Shown piece by piece: positions 1-6,437 of a stretch of DNA of 37,208 nucleotides; the stretch's first letter is position 1; the number at the start of each line of letters is the position of its first letter. Below the pieces are notes generated by a model, which made no database searches, had not been told where the DNA came from, and worked only from the letters and a program-made list of their open reading frames with translations. The position numbers and the translations under genes were made by a program. Source of the stretch: CAVPKN01 sp964588495 (GTDB lineage Bacteria > Chlamydiota > Chlamydiia > Chlamydiales > JAAKFR01). The DNA is taken from contig CAZPPS010000017.1 of NCBI GenBank assembly GCA_964588495.1, positions 1-37,208 of the forward strand, in the 5' to 3' direction.

Positions 1-380
1 GCTGGATCTGTCAGCGTCCCCGTGAGGCTGTAAAAAAAATAGCGGGCTCCCCAGCCCACAACAACGGAATAGTAAAATAGGATCCCAGTTGTGACAAGGG
101 CAATAAAAGCTCCCATCCAGCCAAAAGAGGGGCCTGCCGTTTTGGCAAGAGCCCCAATTGGGGCGCGCCGGACCATCTTTCCCATCGCAATTTCAGCAAT
201 AATGAGAGGGATCGACCAGATAAATAAAAAAATGACCCACGGGATAATGAATGAGCCGCCCCCATTTTGGGCTACAATGCGGGAAAAGCGCCAAATGTTG
301 CCAGCTCCGACGGCAACGCCGAGCATGGATAGGATAAGGCCTAAGCGGGAGGTGAAAAATTCTTTGGGTTTGGTGGTCAT
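1..380 (-). CDS. Sodium:neurotransmitter symporter family transporter, N-terminal part (runs off the window)
   Basis: An open minus-strand frame starts at ATG 378-380 and runs without a stop to base 1, giving about 126 residues. The protein begins with a short polar stretch, then SRLGLILSMLGVAVGAGN followed by IWRF and a glycine-rich NGGGSF. This is the unwound first transmembrane helix signature of the NSS/SNF family (LeuT-like), where the backbone binds Na+ and the amino-acid substrate. Second and third hydrophobic helices follow (IIPWVIFLFIWSIPLIIAEI, then GWMGAFIALVTTGILFYYSVV). Known family members are inner-membrane Na+-coupled amino-acid importers of about 450-500 residues, so roughly three quarters lies outside the window. 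The substrate cannot be inferred. The gene is divergent from rpe. Confidence 0.88.
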   Translation of the reverse strand, partial: MTTKPKEFFTSRLGLILSMLGVAVGAGNIWRFSRIVAQNGGGSFIIPWVIFLFIWSIPLIIAEIAMGKMVRRAPIGALAKTAGPSFGWMGAFIALVTTGILFYYSVVVGWGARYFFYSLTGTLTDP

Positions 381-398
381 TTTTGATTACAGGTTTTC

Positions 399-434
399 GG
401 TTCGGGCAAGGGCACGGGCACGGGCAGGGGCACA
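399..434. repeat. Hexameric tandem repeat (GGNNNN)6, solo arm of the foldback element family
   Basis: Six consecutive hexamers can be read: GGTTCG, GGCAAG, GGCACG, GGCACG, GGCAGG, GGCACA. The right arm of the foldback element at 5203-5527 has the same layout (GGTTCG, GTCACG, GACACG, GACACG, GTCACG). This short tract in the transporter/rpe intergenic region therefore looks like a solo arm or relic of that element. It lies between divergent start codons. Confidence 0.7.
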
Positions 435-507
435 GGCGTTGGACAAAGAATAGGCGACACCAAATTTTTCTTCATCCAATATCTTAACATCGATTATTCT
501 TTTCGCT

Positions 508-1212
508 ATGAGTACACATGATCCAATTTTGGTGGCCCCTTCGATCCTGGCAGGGGATTTTGGCAAAATCGCAGAAGAAGCCAAACGCATTGAAGATGCC
601 GGAGCTGATTATATCCACGTAGATATCATGGATGGCCACTTTGTCCCTAATTTGACTCTGGGACCCCGCGCGCTTGCAGCCATCAACCGGGCAACCGATC
701 TGTTCCTCGATGTCCACATCATGATTTATAATCCTTTCGAGTTTGTCGAAAGATTGGTAGAAGCTGGCGCTGACAGAATCACTTTCCACTTTGAAGCGAC
801 AGAGGATGTTGAAGATACTCTGCATTACATCCGCAAGTGTGGCGTTCAGGCAGGTTTAGCTTTCCGTCCAGAGACGGCTGTAGAATTTGTCCCCAGGTTT
901 TTGTCGCAGTGTGATATGGTTCTATTAATGACAGTCCCTCCAGGATTTGGCGGACAGGAATTTGATCACGATGTTCTCGATAAAATCCGTTTTGTCCGCA
1001 ATGTCTGCGAGGAACATTCCATCCGTGCTGGTGGCAAAATTGCCAAGAAAAATGAGAAGCTGCCCCCCTTTTTAATTGAAGTCGATGGGGGAATTGACGA
1101 CAAAACTGCGCCCCTTTGCATTGAGGCAGGAGCCAATGTGCTCGTCTCAGGGACGCATCTTTTCAAGTCAGAAGATATGACAGCAAGTATTCAAAAGTTA
1201 CGAGGGAAATAA
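508..1212 (+). CDS. rpe: Ribulose-phosphate 3-epimerase
   Basis: This 234-residue TIM-barrel enzyme interconverts ribulose-5-phosphate and xylulose-5-phosphate in the pentose phosphate pathway. Family signatures are all visible: APSILAGDF at the N-terminus, the metal-binding HVDIMDGHFVPNLTLGP block (His/Asp ligands), LDVHIMI, the glycine-rich MTVPPGFGGQEF and, near the C-terminus, VDGGI and the phosphate-binding VLVSGTHLF. Length is normal, slightly enlarged by a Lys-rich insert (GGKIAKKNEKLPPF). The ATG at 508 has no obvious Shine-Dalgarno sequence, and a TATTCT box lies only 7 nt upstream. It is the first gene of a tight operon: efp starts 3 nt after the stop. The order rpe-efp-accB-accC matches what I recall of Chlamydia. 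Confidence 0.95.
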   Translation: MSTHDPILVAPSILAGDFGKIAEEAKRIEDAGADYIHVDIMDGHFVPNLTLGPRALAAINRATDLFLDVHIMIYNPFEFVERLVEAGADRITFHFEATEDVEDTLHYIRKCGVQAGLAFRPETAVEFVPRFLSQCDMVLLMTVPPGFGGQEFDHDVLDKIRFVRNVCEEHSIRAGGKIAKKNEKLPPFLIEVDGGIDDKTAPLCIEAGANVLVSGTHLFKSEDMTASIQKLRGK

Positions 1213-1215
1213 GAA

Positions 1216-1767
1216 ATGGTAGCAAGTCAGCAAATCGTCCCGGGAATGACCTTATCAATAGACAATGTCCTTTATAGGGTCGAGTCTGTTGTGAAGGTTA
1301 CAGCCCCCAAAGGGCAGCCTTTCATCAAGACAAAATTGCGCGAATTGTCTTCTGATGAAATGGTTGAGAAAAACTTTAAAGTGGGCCAGGACGTCAAAGA
1401 TGTGGCTTTAGAAGAGCGCAATCTCGAATTTCTCTATCTCGAAGGTAAAAACTATCTATTCTTAGACATTGGAGTCTTGGAACAGGTTTTGGTACCTCCT
1501 GAAGTGATTGGCGATAAGGTCAATTTTTTAAAAGAGGGGATCCCTCTTCAGGCGACTTTTTATGGCGATACGATTTTTTCCGTGGAGCTTCCCCAGTTTT
1601 TAGAGCTCATGGTTGCAAAAACAGAGTCTACTGACAAAGCCCTCTCTAATGCCACTAAAGAGGCAATTTTAGAGACAGGAGCTGCCATTGAAGTCCCTCC
1701 TTTCATCGAATCGGGGGATGTGATCAAAGTGGATACGCGCACAAAAGAATATATTCAAAGGGTATAA
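1216..1767 (+). CDS. efp: Elongation factor P
   Basis: This 183-residue protein has the three-domain EF-P layout: a KOW-like N-terminal domain and two OB folds. EF-P binds near the ribosomal E site and relieves stalling at polyproline. The tip loop reads KVTAPKGQPF, so the tip lysine is K32 in an A-P-K-G context rather than the usual P-G-K-G. Chlamydiae are known to carry two EF-P paralogues, and this appears to be the one linked to accBC. GAGGGAAAT upstream of ATG 1216 is a good ribosome-binding site. The gene lies 3 nt after rpe and 3 nt before accB, so it is almost certainly cotranscribed with them. Whether K32 is modified cannot be read from the sequence. Confidence 0.95.
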   Translation: MVASQQIVPGMTLSIDNVLYRVESVVKVTAPKGQPFIKTKLRELSSDEMVEKNFKVGQDVKDVALEERNLEFLYLEGKNYLFLDIGVLEQVLVPPEVIGDKVNFLKEGIPLQATFYGDTIFSVELPQFLELMVAKTESTDKALSNATKEAILETGAAIEVPPFIESGDVIKVDTRTKEYIQRV

Positions 1768-1770
1768 TAA

Positions 1771-2244
1771 ATGGATCTAAAGCAAATTGAAAAGTTGATG
1801 GCAGCGATGGGCCAGGCCCACATCAAGCGCGTTGTCATTAAACGTCAGGATTTCGAAATCGAGATCGAAAAAGAATGTATGCATGCGCCGAGCGTTTCTT
1901 ACTCTCCCGCTCCTGTTTATGCGCCCTTACCTATGGCTCACGAGCACAAAACTCCTATTAATGCGGCTCAATCCTCTGCTGCCGACGAAACAGAAAAGTC
2001 GAATTCTTTATTTGTGACCTCGCCGATGGTGGGAACTTTTTACGCATCGCCTGCTCCCGATGATCCCCATTTTGTGAAGGTGGGAGACACGATCAGTGAA
2101 AATTCAGTTGTTTGCATCATCGAAGCGATGAAGGTGATGAATGAGGTCAAAGCAGGGGTAAAAGGAACAATTGCCGAAATTTTGGTCAGAAACGGGGAAC
2201 CTGTTGAATTTGGAACCCGCATCTTTAGGGTAAATCCTGCATGA
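1771..2244 (+). CDS. accB: Biotin carboxyl carrier protein of acetyl-CoA carboxylase
   Basis: This 157-residue protein has a short N-terminal helical region (LKQIEKLMAAMGQAHIKRV), a low-complexity Ala/Pro linker at about residues 38-75, and a C-terminal biotinyl domain. The biotinylation motif EAMKVMNEV puts the acceptor lysine at K121. The segment SPMVGTFYASPAPDDPHFV ahead of it includes the 'thumb' of acetyl-CoA carboxylase BCCPs. The protein carries biotin between biotin carboxylase (AccC) and carboxyltransferase in the first committed step of fatty-acid synthesis. An AAAGGG Shine-Dalgarno precedes the ATG. The stop overlaps the accC start by 4 nt (ATGA), indicating translational coupling. 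Confidence 0.96.
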   Translation: MDLKQIEKLMAAMGQAHIKRVVIKRQDFEIEIEKECMHAPSVSYSPAPVYAPLPMAHEHKTPINAAQSSAADETEKSNSLFVTSPMVGTFYASPAPDDPHFVKVGDTISENSVVCIIEAMKVMNEVKAGVKGTIAEILVRNGEPVEFGTRIFRVNPA

Positions 2245-3593
2245 AAAAAATCCTGATCGCTAATAGAGGTGAAATTGCCGTCCGAGTGATTCGGGCAGCG
2301 CATGATTTAGGGCTGCAAACGGTTGCTGTCTATTCTCAAGCCGACAAAGAAGCGCTCCATGTCTTGTTTGCCGATGAAGCTGTTTGTATTGGAGAGGCTC
2401 CTTCGTCTAAATCCTATTTGAAAGTGGCGAACATCCTCTCTGCCTGTGAAATCACAGGAGCGGATGCGATCCATCCCGGTTATGGCTTTTTGAGTGAAAA
2501 TGCCAACTTCGCTTCGATTTGTGAAAGCTGCGGCCTAAATTTTATCGGACCTTCTCCTCATTCCATTTCTTTGATGGGAGACAAAGCCAAAGCCAAAGCG
2601 GTCGCTAAAAGTGTTAAATGCCCAGTCATTCCTGGCTCTGATGGGATTGTAGAGACCATTGAAGAGGCTGTTAAAGCTGCCAAACACATGGGTTTTCCTA
2701 TTTTTATCAAAGCAGTTGCCGGCGGCGGCGGAAAAGGAATCCGCATTGCTCAGAACATGGAAGAGTTCGGCCGTCTTTTTGCCGCTGCACGGGCAGAGGC
2801 TGCCGCTAGCTTTAACAACCCCGATGTCTATCTTGAAAAGATGATCGTGCGCCCTCGACATATCGAGGTGCAGATTTTGGGCGATAAACATGGCAACTAT
2901 ATCCACCTTGGAGAGCGTGACTGCACTATCCAAAGACGGCGTCAAAAACTCATTGAGGAAGCCCCCAGCCCTGTTTTATCCGAATCTTTGAGACAGAAAA
3001 TCGGGCAGTCAGCGATCCAGATTGCCAAAGCTGCTAAGTATTTTTCTGCTGGAACGATCGAATTTTTGCTAGACCGGGATCAGAATTTCTACTTCATGGA
3101 AATGAACACCCGCATTCAGGTTGAACACACGGTAACAGAAGAGTTAACCGACATCGATCTTGTGCAGGAACAAATCCGCGTTGCCATGGGACTTGAATTG
3201 AAAAAGAAGCAAAAAGAGATCAAGTTTAATGGCCACGTCATTCAGCTACGTATCAACGCAGAAAACCCTTCCAACAACTTTGCCCCCTCACCTGGATGTC
3301 TAGAGTACTATTTGCCTCCAGGAGGCCCCCACGTCCGTGTCGATAGTGCTTGCTACACAGGCTACCGCATTCCCCCTTATTACGACTCAATGATTGCCAA
3401 GCTCATCGTGAAGGGCAAAACTCGAAAAGAGGCGATTGCGCATGCCAAAAGGGCTTTGCGCGAATTCCACATCGGCGGCGTGCACTCCACGATTTCGTTC
3501 CACCAACACATGTTGGACAATCCCGACTTCCTAGACTTGAAGTACGACATTAAGTACATCGATGATCTGCTGGATTCCGGGTTTACGTTCTAG
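2241..3593 (+). CDS. accC: Acetyl-CoA carboxylase, biotin carboxylase subunit
   Basis: At 450 residues this is full length for the family. It carries the N-terminal KILIANRGEIAVRVIRAA block, the ATP-grasp glycine loop AGGGGKGIRI, ERDCTIQRRRQKLIEEAPSP, and the Mg/ATP-binding and catalytic FMEMNTRIQVEHTVTE. The enzyme uses ATP and bicarbonate to carboxylate biotin on AccB. The start overlaps the accB stop. The gene is last in the operon: a foldback repeat begins 8 nt after the stop, where Chlamydia has, as I recall, rplM/rpsI. A diverged copy of its last 47 sense codons lies at 5055-5195 (described separately). Confidence 0.97.
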   Translation: MKKILIANRGEIAVRVIRAAHDLGLQTVAVYSQADKEALHVLFADEAVCIGEAPSSKSYLKVANILSACEITGADAIHPGYGFLSENANFASICESCGLNFIGPSPHSISLMGDKAKAKAVAKSVKCPVIPGSDGIVETIEEAVKAAKHMGFPIFIKAVAGGGGKGIRIAQNMEEFGRLFAAARAEAAASFNNPDVYLEKMIVRPRHIEVQILGDKHGNYIHLGERDCTIQRRRQKLIEEAPSPVLSESLRQKIGQSAIQIAKAAKYFSAGTIEFLLDRDQNFYFMEMNTRIQVEHTVTEELTDIDLVQEQIRVAMGLELKKKQKEIKFNGHVIQLRINAENPSNNFAPSPGCLEYYLPPGGPHVRVDSACYTGYRIPPYYDSMIAKLIVKGKTRKEAIAHAKRALREFHIGGVHSTISFHQHMLDNPDFLDLKYDIKYIDDLLDSGFTF

Positions 3594-3600
3594 CTTATTT

Positions 3601-3880
3601 CCGTGCGTGACCGTGACCAAACCGTGTACCGTGCCCGAGAGCAAAACAACGCAAACATAGCAAAGATGCAAGGGCGCAAAGATCGAGTTTGTTTTTTCTT
3701 TTCTCTGTGCTCTCTCTGATCTCTGTGGTTTTAAAAAAGGTCTCACAGACTTGCCTGACGCAACGTTTCGGGTATTTAAAAACCACAGAGAACACAGAGA
3801 AAAGATATTTCTATCTCTTTGTGTCTTTGTCTTTGTGCCTTCGTGTCTTTGTGTTTAAATCGGCTCAGGATGCACAGAAT
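3601..3880. repeat. Foldback repeat element A, downstream of accC
   Basis: The element begins with CCGTGCGTGACCGTGACC and continues with a string of GCAAA/CAAAG-type units. It then has a large imperfect inverted repeat: TCTCTGTGGTTTTAAA near 3721-3736 pairs with TTTAAAAACCACAGAGA near 3776-3791. A run of CTTTGTGTCTTTG units follows. The centre (ACTTGCCTGACGCAA) resembles the centre of element B (ACTTGATTGACGCAA, near 5375). Unlike B, the right-hand GTCACG hexamer arm is missing, so A looks truncated. Apparent reading frames through this region translate short nucleotide repeats and are not credible genes. Together with 3881-3940 it fills the gap between accC and the next gene. Confidence 0.8.
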
Positions 3881-3940
3881 ATTCGGATTCACAGTGTAAA
3901 CTTCTGGCAGCAAATTTTTCCATGCAATAAAGTTGGCATT

Positions 3941-4171
3941 ATGAACGGATCGGCACTAGGAAAATGGGTTATTGTTTTTGGTTTAGGGGTGATTGTCATT
4001 GGTTTATTGATCTGGGTTGCCAGTAAAATCGGCATCCCTTTTGGCAAACTCCCCGGAGATATAAAAATCGAAAATGAAAAGGTCAAATTCTATTTCCCCA
4101 TCGTCACTTCCATCATCATCAGCATCATCTTAACAATTCTCATCAACCTGATTTTCTTTATGAGAAAATAA
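3941..4171 (+). CDS. DUF2905 family small membrane protein
   Basis: The 76-residue protein begins at ATG 3941. The frame stays open upstream to 3689, but that part only translates the foldback repeat, so the internal ATG is chosen. The sequence shows a first transmembrane helix (WVIVFGLGVIVIGLLIWV), the signature GIPFGKLPGDIKIE, a short KFYFP segment and a second helix (IVTSIIISIILTILINLIFF). This matches the DUF2905 layout (two helices around LPGDI) in a widespread family of unknown function. No clear Shine-Dalgarno is seen. Confidence 0.85.
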   Translation: MNGSALGKWVIVFGLGVIVIGLLIWVASKIGIPFGKLPGDIKIENEKVKFYFPIVTSIIISIILTILINLIFFMRK

Positions 4172-4193
4172 CTCTATTCATATTAATTTTTTT

Positions 4194-4222
4194 TTCAAAA
4201 AAAATTATAAAATCTTTATAAT
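4194..4222 (+). promoter_or_regulatory. Candidate sigma-70-type promoter for the 4267 gene
   Basis: TTCAAA (4194-4199) is followed after 17 nt by a consensus TATAAT (4217-4222), and a second TATAAT overlaps at 4222-4227. The region is very A/T rich. Transcription from here would give a leader of about 38 nt containing GAGG before ATG 4267. This is a sequence-only prediction. Confidence 0.45.
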
Positions 4223-4266
4223 ATAATGGTATGATTAATAACAAACAGAGAGGCTAAGAAAAGCTT

Positions 4267-4971
4267 ATGAGCCTGCGAGTTGGTCAGGATTGTAAAGGTG
4301 CAGATTTTACCCGCGGGACAGGGACAACTTGGCAGGAAGTTGCAGGGATCACAGCTTTGGTTTTGAGCATTTTATGTGTAACCGCTTGTCTTACCACGTG
4401 CGGTTTGAAACTCGACATGTACTATACGATCGGCTGTGGGGCAGCAGCTGCCGGACTGATCTTTGTAGCTCTTGCCTCCTATGCCAGCTATAAGTATCAA
4501 AATCGCACGATTGATAGCCCCACCCAAGATCAAGCCAAATCGGAAATAGATCTAGAATTCGATGAGCTTGTGAATTTGGGTAAATGGGAATCTGCTTTTT
4601 GCAATCATCTCAAAACAGCTTCTGAAATGTCGACTAAAGATAAGGTGTTGCTTGCTGATTCACTCAAAGCGTTTAATGATGACTTTTCTCGTGTAAAACG
4701 AGGAGAAAGTAGAATTGACAACATGGAATATGGTTGGGTCTTTGACCGGTTTGAAGATAATGGCAGACATTGTGTATCTGTTTTTTTTGCAAAGGATGAC
4801 TATAGAAACGATAAATTCGAAATTAAGGGACAAGATGTATGCTGCTCTCGGTTTCAGATCCTTGCCCTGCTAAGGGGATTGTTAATCAAAAACCATGATT
4901 TTGACCCTCAAAATTTAGCGCTCGGAAGGGCATCCACGGCTTGTGCACTGTCGTTTCTTCTCAAAGGTTAA
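4267..4971 (+). CDS. Putative inclusion-membrane (Inc-like) protein with bilobed hydrophobic domain
   Basis: The 234-residue protein has no recognised enzymatic motif. Residues about 26-46 (AGITALVLSILCVTACLTTCG) and 52-75 (YYTIGCGAAAAGLIFVALASYASY) form two hydrophobic helices separated by only a few residues. This is the bilobed arrangement typical of chlamydial Inc proteins, which type III secretion inserts into the host-derived inclusion membrane. The remaining C-terminal part of about 155 residues is charged and probably cytosolic. The N-terminus is polar and not a Sec signal peptide. The stop codon TAA (4969-4971) is the first three bases of an 84-bp repeat. The Inc assignment is inferred from architecture alone. 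Confidence 0.7.
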   Translation: MSLRVGQDCKGADFTRGTGTTWQEVAGITALVLSILCVTACLTTCGLKLDMYYTIGCGAAAAGLIFVALASYASYKYQNRTIDSPTQDQAKSEIDLEFDELVNLGKWESAFCNHLKTASEMSTKDKVLLADSLKAFNDDFSRVKRGESRIDNMEYGWVFDRFEDNGRHCVSVFFAKDDYRNDKFEIKGQDVCCSRFQILALLRGLLIKNHDFDPQNLALGRASTACALSFLLKG

Positions 4972-5052
4972 CCTGAGTTTTGGGTTGTTTTTCTTCGTAG
5001 TCAGCGGATTTTTGTGAGGCAAAATCGCAATTTTTTGAGAAGCTCATAGCTG
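4969..5052. repeat. 84-bp direct repeat, left copy
   Basis: The sequence starts TAACCTGAGTTTTGGGTT and ends near GAAGCTCATAGCTG. It recurs at 5537-5620 with about five mismatches in 84 bases. The first three bases are the stop codon of the upstream gene. The unit is also one arm of the palindrome at 5537-5704. The two copies bracket the accC-tail fragment and foldback element B, as a target duplication or recombination footprint would. Confidence 0.85.
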
Positions 5053-5054
5053 GA

Positions 5055-5195
5055 AGGGCTTTGCGCGAATTCCACATTGGCGGTGTGCACTCCACGATTG
5101 CGTTCCACCAATACATGCTGGACAACCCTGACTTCCTAGATCTTAAGTATGACATTTACATTGATGACCTATTAGACTCAGGGTTTACGTTCTAG
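5055..5195 (+). pseudogene. Displaced fragment of the 3' end of an accC gene
   Basis: Bases 5055-5195 align to the last codons of accC (3450-3593). The encoded tail is RALREFHIGGVHSTIAF then HQYMLDNPDFLDLKYD then IYIDDLLDSGFTF-stop. Against the local accC I count 14 synonymous codon changes, two amino-acid changes (Ser to Ala, His to Tyr) and loss of one Lys codon. Downstream, CTTATTTCCGTGCGTGACC is also shared. It has no start, ribosome-binding site or upstream domain, so it is a gene remnant. The synonymous bias means the fragment diverged while part of a functional accC. Confidence 0.9.
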
Positions 5196-5202
5196 CTTAT
5201 TT

Positions 5203-5527
5203 CCGTGCGTGACCGTGACCGAGTCCGTGACCGTGACCGAACCGTGCTCCGTTCCCGAAGCGAATGTCAACGCAAAGATAGCAAAGCTGCAAAGACGCAA
5301 AGAGGAAAGCTATAAATTTTTCCTCTCTTCTCTGCGTCCTCTGCGCCTCTGCGTTTTTAAAATGAGCTCGCAAACTTGATTGACGCAAACTTTTCGCGGG
5401 TTTTGAAAAACGCAGAGGCGCAGAGGACGCAGAGAGAAGAAATTTCTATCTCTTTGTGTCTCTGCGTTTTATTTCTCTCGGAAACGGAACACGGTTCGGT
5501 CACGGACACGGACACGGTCACGCACGG
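5203..5527. repeat. Foldback repeat element B, complete 325-bp imperfect palindrome
   Basis: The left end CCGTGCGTGACCGTGACC and the right end GGACACGGTCACGCACGG are inverted repeats made of hexamers (GTGACC-type on the left, GNCACG on the right). Each side has the GGTTCG/CGAACC marker next to the inner region. Inside are CAAAGACGCAAAG units and a strong central inverted repeat: CTCTGCGTCCTCTGCGCC with CGCAGAGGCGCAGAGGACGC. It has no transposase. It lies directly behind the accC fragment, as element A lies behind the real accC. Confidence 0.88.
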
Positions 5528-5536
5528 ATGTTTACT

Positions 5537-5704
5537 TAACCTGAGTTTTGGGTTATTTTTCCTCGTAATCAGCGGATTTTTGTGAGGCAAAATCGCAATT
5601 TTTTGCGAAGCTCATAGCTGAAAGCGCTATTTGCGAGCAAAAAAGTGCGATTTGGACCACAAAAATCCCTGAGGATGAGGGAAAAGAACCCAAAACTCAG
5701 GTTA
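5537..5704. terminator. Palindrome between convergent stop codons, possible bidirectional terminator
   Basis: The left arm (5537 onward, TAACCTGAGTTTTGGGTT) pairs with the reverse complement of the right arm ending at 5704 (AACCCAAAACTCAGGTTA). Matching continues inward through GATTTTTGTG and the CAAAATCGCA/TGCGATTTGG segment to about 5606 and 5637. The right arm ends exactly in the stop codon of the LOG gene, and the repeated left arm begins with the stop codon of the 4267 gene. An RNA hairpin here could stop transcription from both sides. The terminator role is inference; the inverted repeat is plain in the sequence. Confidence 0.65.
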
Positions 5705-6406
5705 CTTAGAGAGCTCAAAGGTTGTGAGCTCACCACCAGCCTGTTTGAAGTGCTTTTCGATCTCAGCGGCGACAAAGTCGGGGTCGTCGGTGAGTTGGAG
5801 CCGCTCAAAGTCGCTCTCGATGATGTATTTTTCCTTAAAAGCGCTATTCCTGAGCCAGTCGATCAGTCCTTCCCAGTAGTTTTTGCCCATCAAGAAGATG
5901 GGGAAGGGTTTGATTTTGTTGGTTTGCATGAGAGTCAAGGCTTCAAAGAGTTCATCTAATGTCCCCATGCCGCCTGGCAAAAAGACATAGGCTTGCGCAT
6001 ATCGGATAAACATCACTTTTCTGACAAAAAAGTAGCGGAAACGGAGGTTATATTTGGAATCGATGTAGGGATTTTTAATCTCTTCATAGGGGAGATTGAC
6101 GTTGATGCCGCAAGAGCGCCCTTTTGCCATCTGAGCCCCCTTATTGGCAGCCTCCATGACCCCGGGACCCCCTCCTGTGATGATTCCAAAGCCCTTTTCA
6201 GCAATTTTTTTGGCAACTTCTGTGCAAAGGGCATAGTTGGGGTGATCTGGACTGATTCTTGCGGAGCCGAAAACCGAGACGCAAGGGCCAATATCGGTCA
6301 TCGTTTCAAAGCCGTCGACAAATTCCGACACTATTCGGAAAATTCTCCAGGCATCCAATTCTGTTTTATGCTTCTTTTCTTCAAAATTCATAATTTCTGG
6401 ATGCAT
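5702..6406 (-). CDS. LOG family (TIGR00730-like) nucleotide phosphoribohydrolase
   Basis: The 234-residue protein has a Rossmann-like fold with the LOG family signatures: VSVFGSARI at about 43-51, ITGGGPGVMEAANKGA at about 76-91 and PGGMGTLDE at residues 144-152. The last is the nucleotide-binding and catalytic loop, and Arg129-Lys130 upstream fits the conserved RK pair. Family members hydrolyse nucleoside 5'-monophosphates (cytokinin riboside monophosphates in plants; purine nucleotides in some bacteria) to base plus ribose-5-phosphate. A role in nucleotide turnover is likely. A second possible start is Met6. The gene is divergent from ubiA with only 31 nt between starts, and its stop lies in a palindrome. 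Confidence 0.88.
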   Translation of the reverse strand: MHPEIMNFEEKKHKTELDAWRIFRIVSEFVDGFETMTDIGPCVSVFGSARISPDHPNYALCTEVAKKIAEKGFGIITGGGPGVMEAANKGAQMAKGRSCGINVNLPYEEIKNPYIDSKYNLRFRYFFVRKVMFIRYAQAYVFLPGGMGTLDELFEALTLMQTNKIKPFPIFLMGKNYWEGLIDWLRNSAFKEKYIIESDFERLQLTDDPDFVAAEIEKHFKQAGGELTTFELSK

Positions 6407-6437
6407 AATACAGATCTAGATAAACTGCAAAGCAATT

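Noticed and set aside
11..265. 84-residue minus-strand frame at the left edge
   Set aside because: It is an out-of-frame shadow of the symporter frame, which has family motifs and runs off the window.
3689..3940. N-terminal extension of the DUF2905 gene in the same frame
   Set aside because: It translates CTTTGTGTCTTTG-type repeats into Ser/Leu/Phe-rich nonsense; the family-like protein begins at ATG 3941.
3601..5527. CRISPR-like array of CACAGAG/CGCAGAG repeats
   Set aside because: The units are short, adjacent and arranged as inverted arms; there are no regular spacers and no cas genes.
5357..5590. Open frames on both strands through foldback element B
   Set aside because: They exist because the short repeats lack stops; composition is repeat-derived and no start signal is present.
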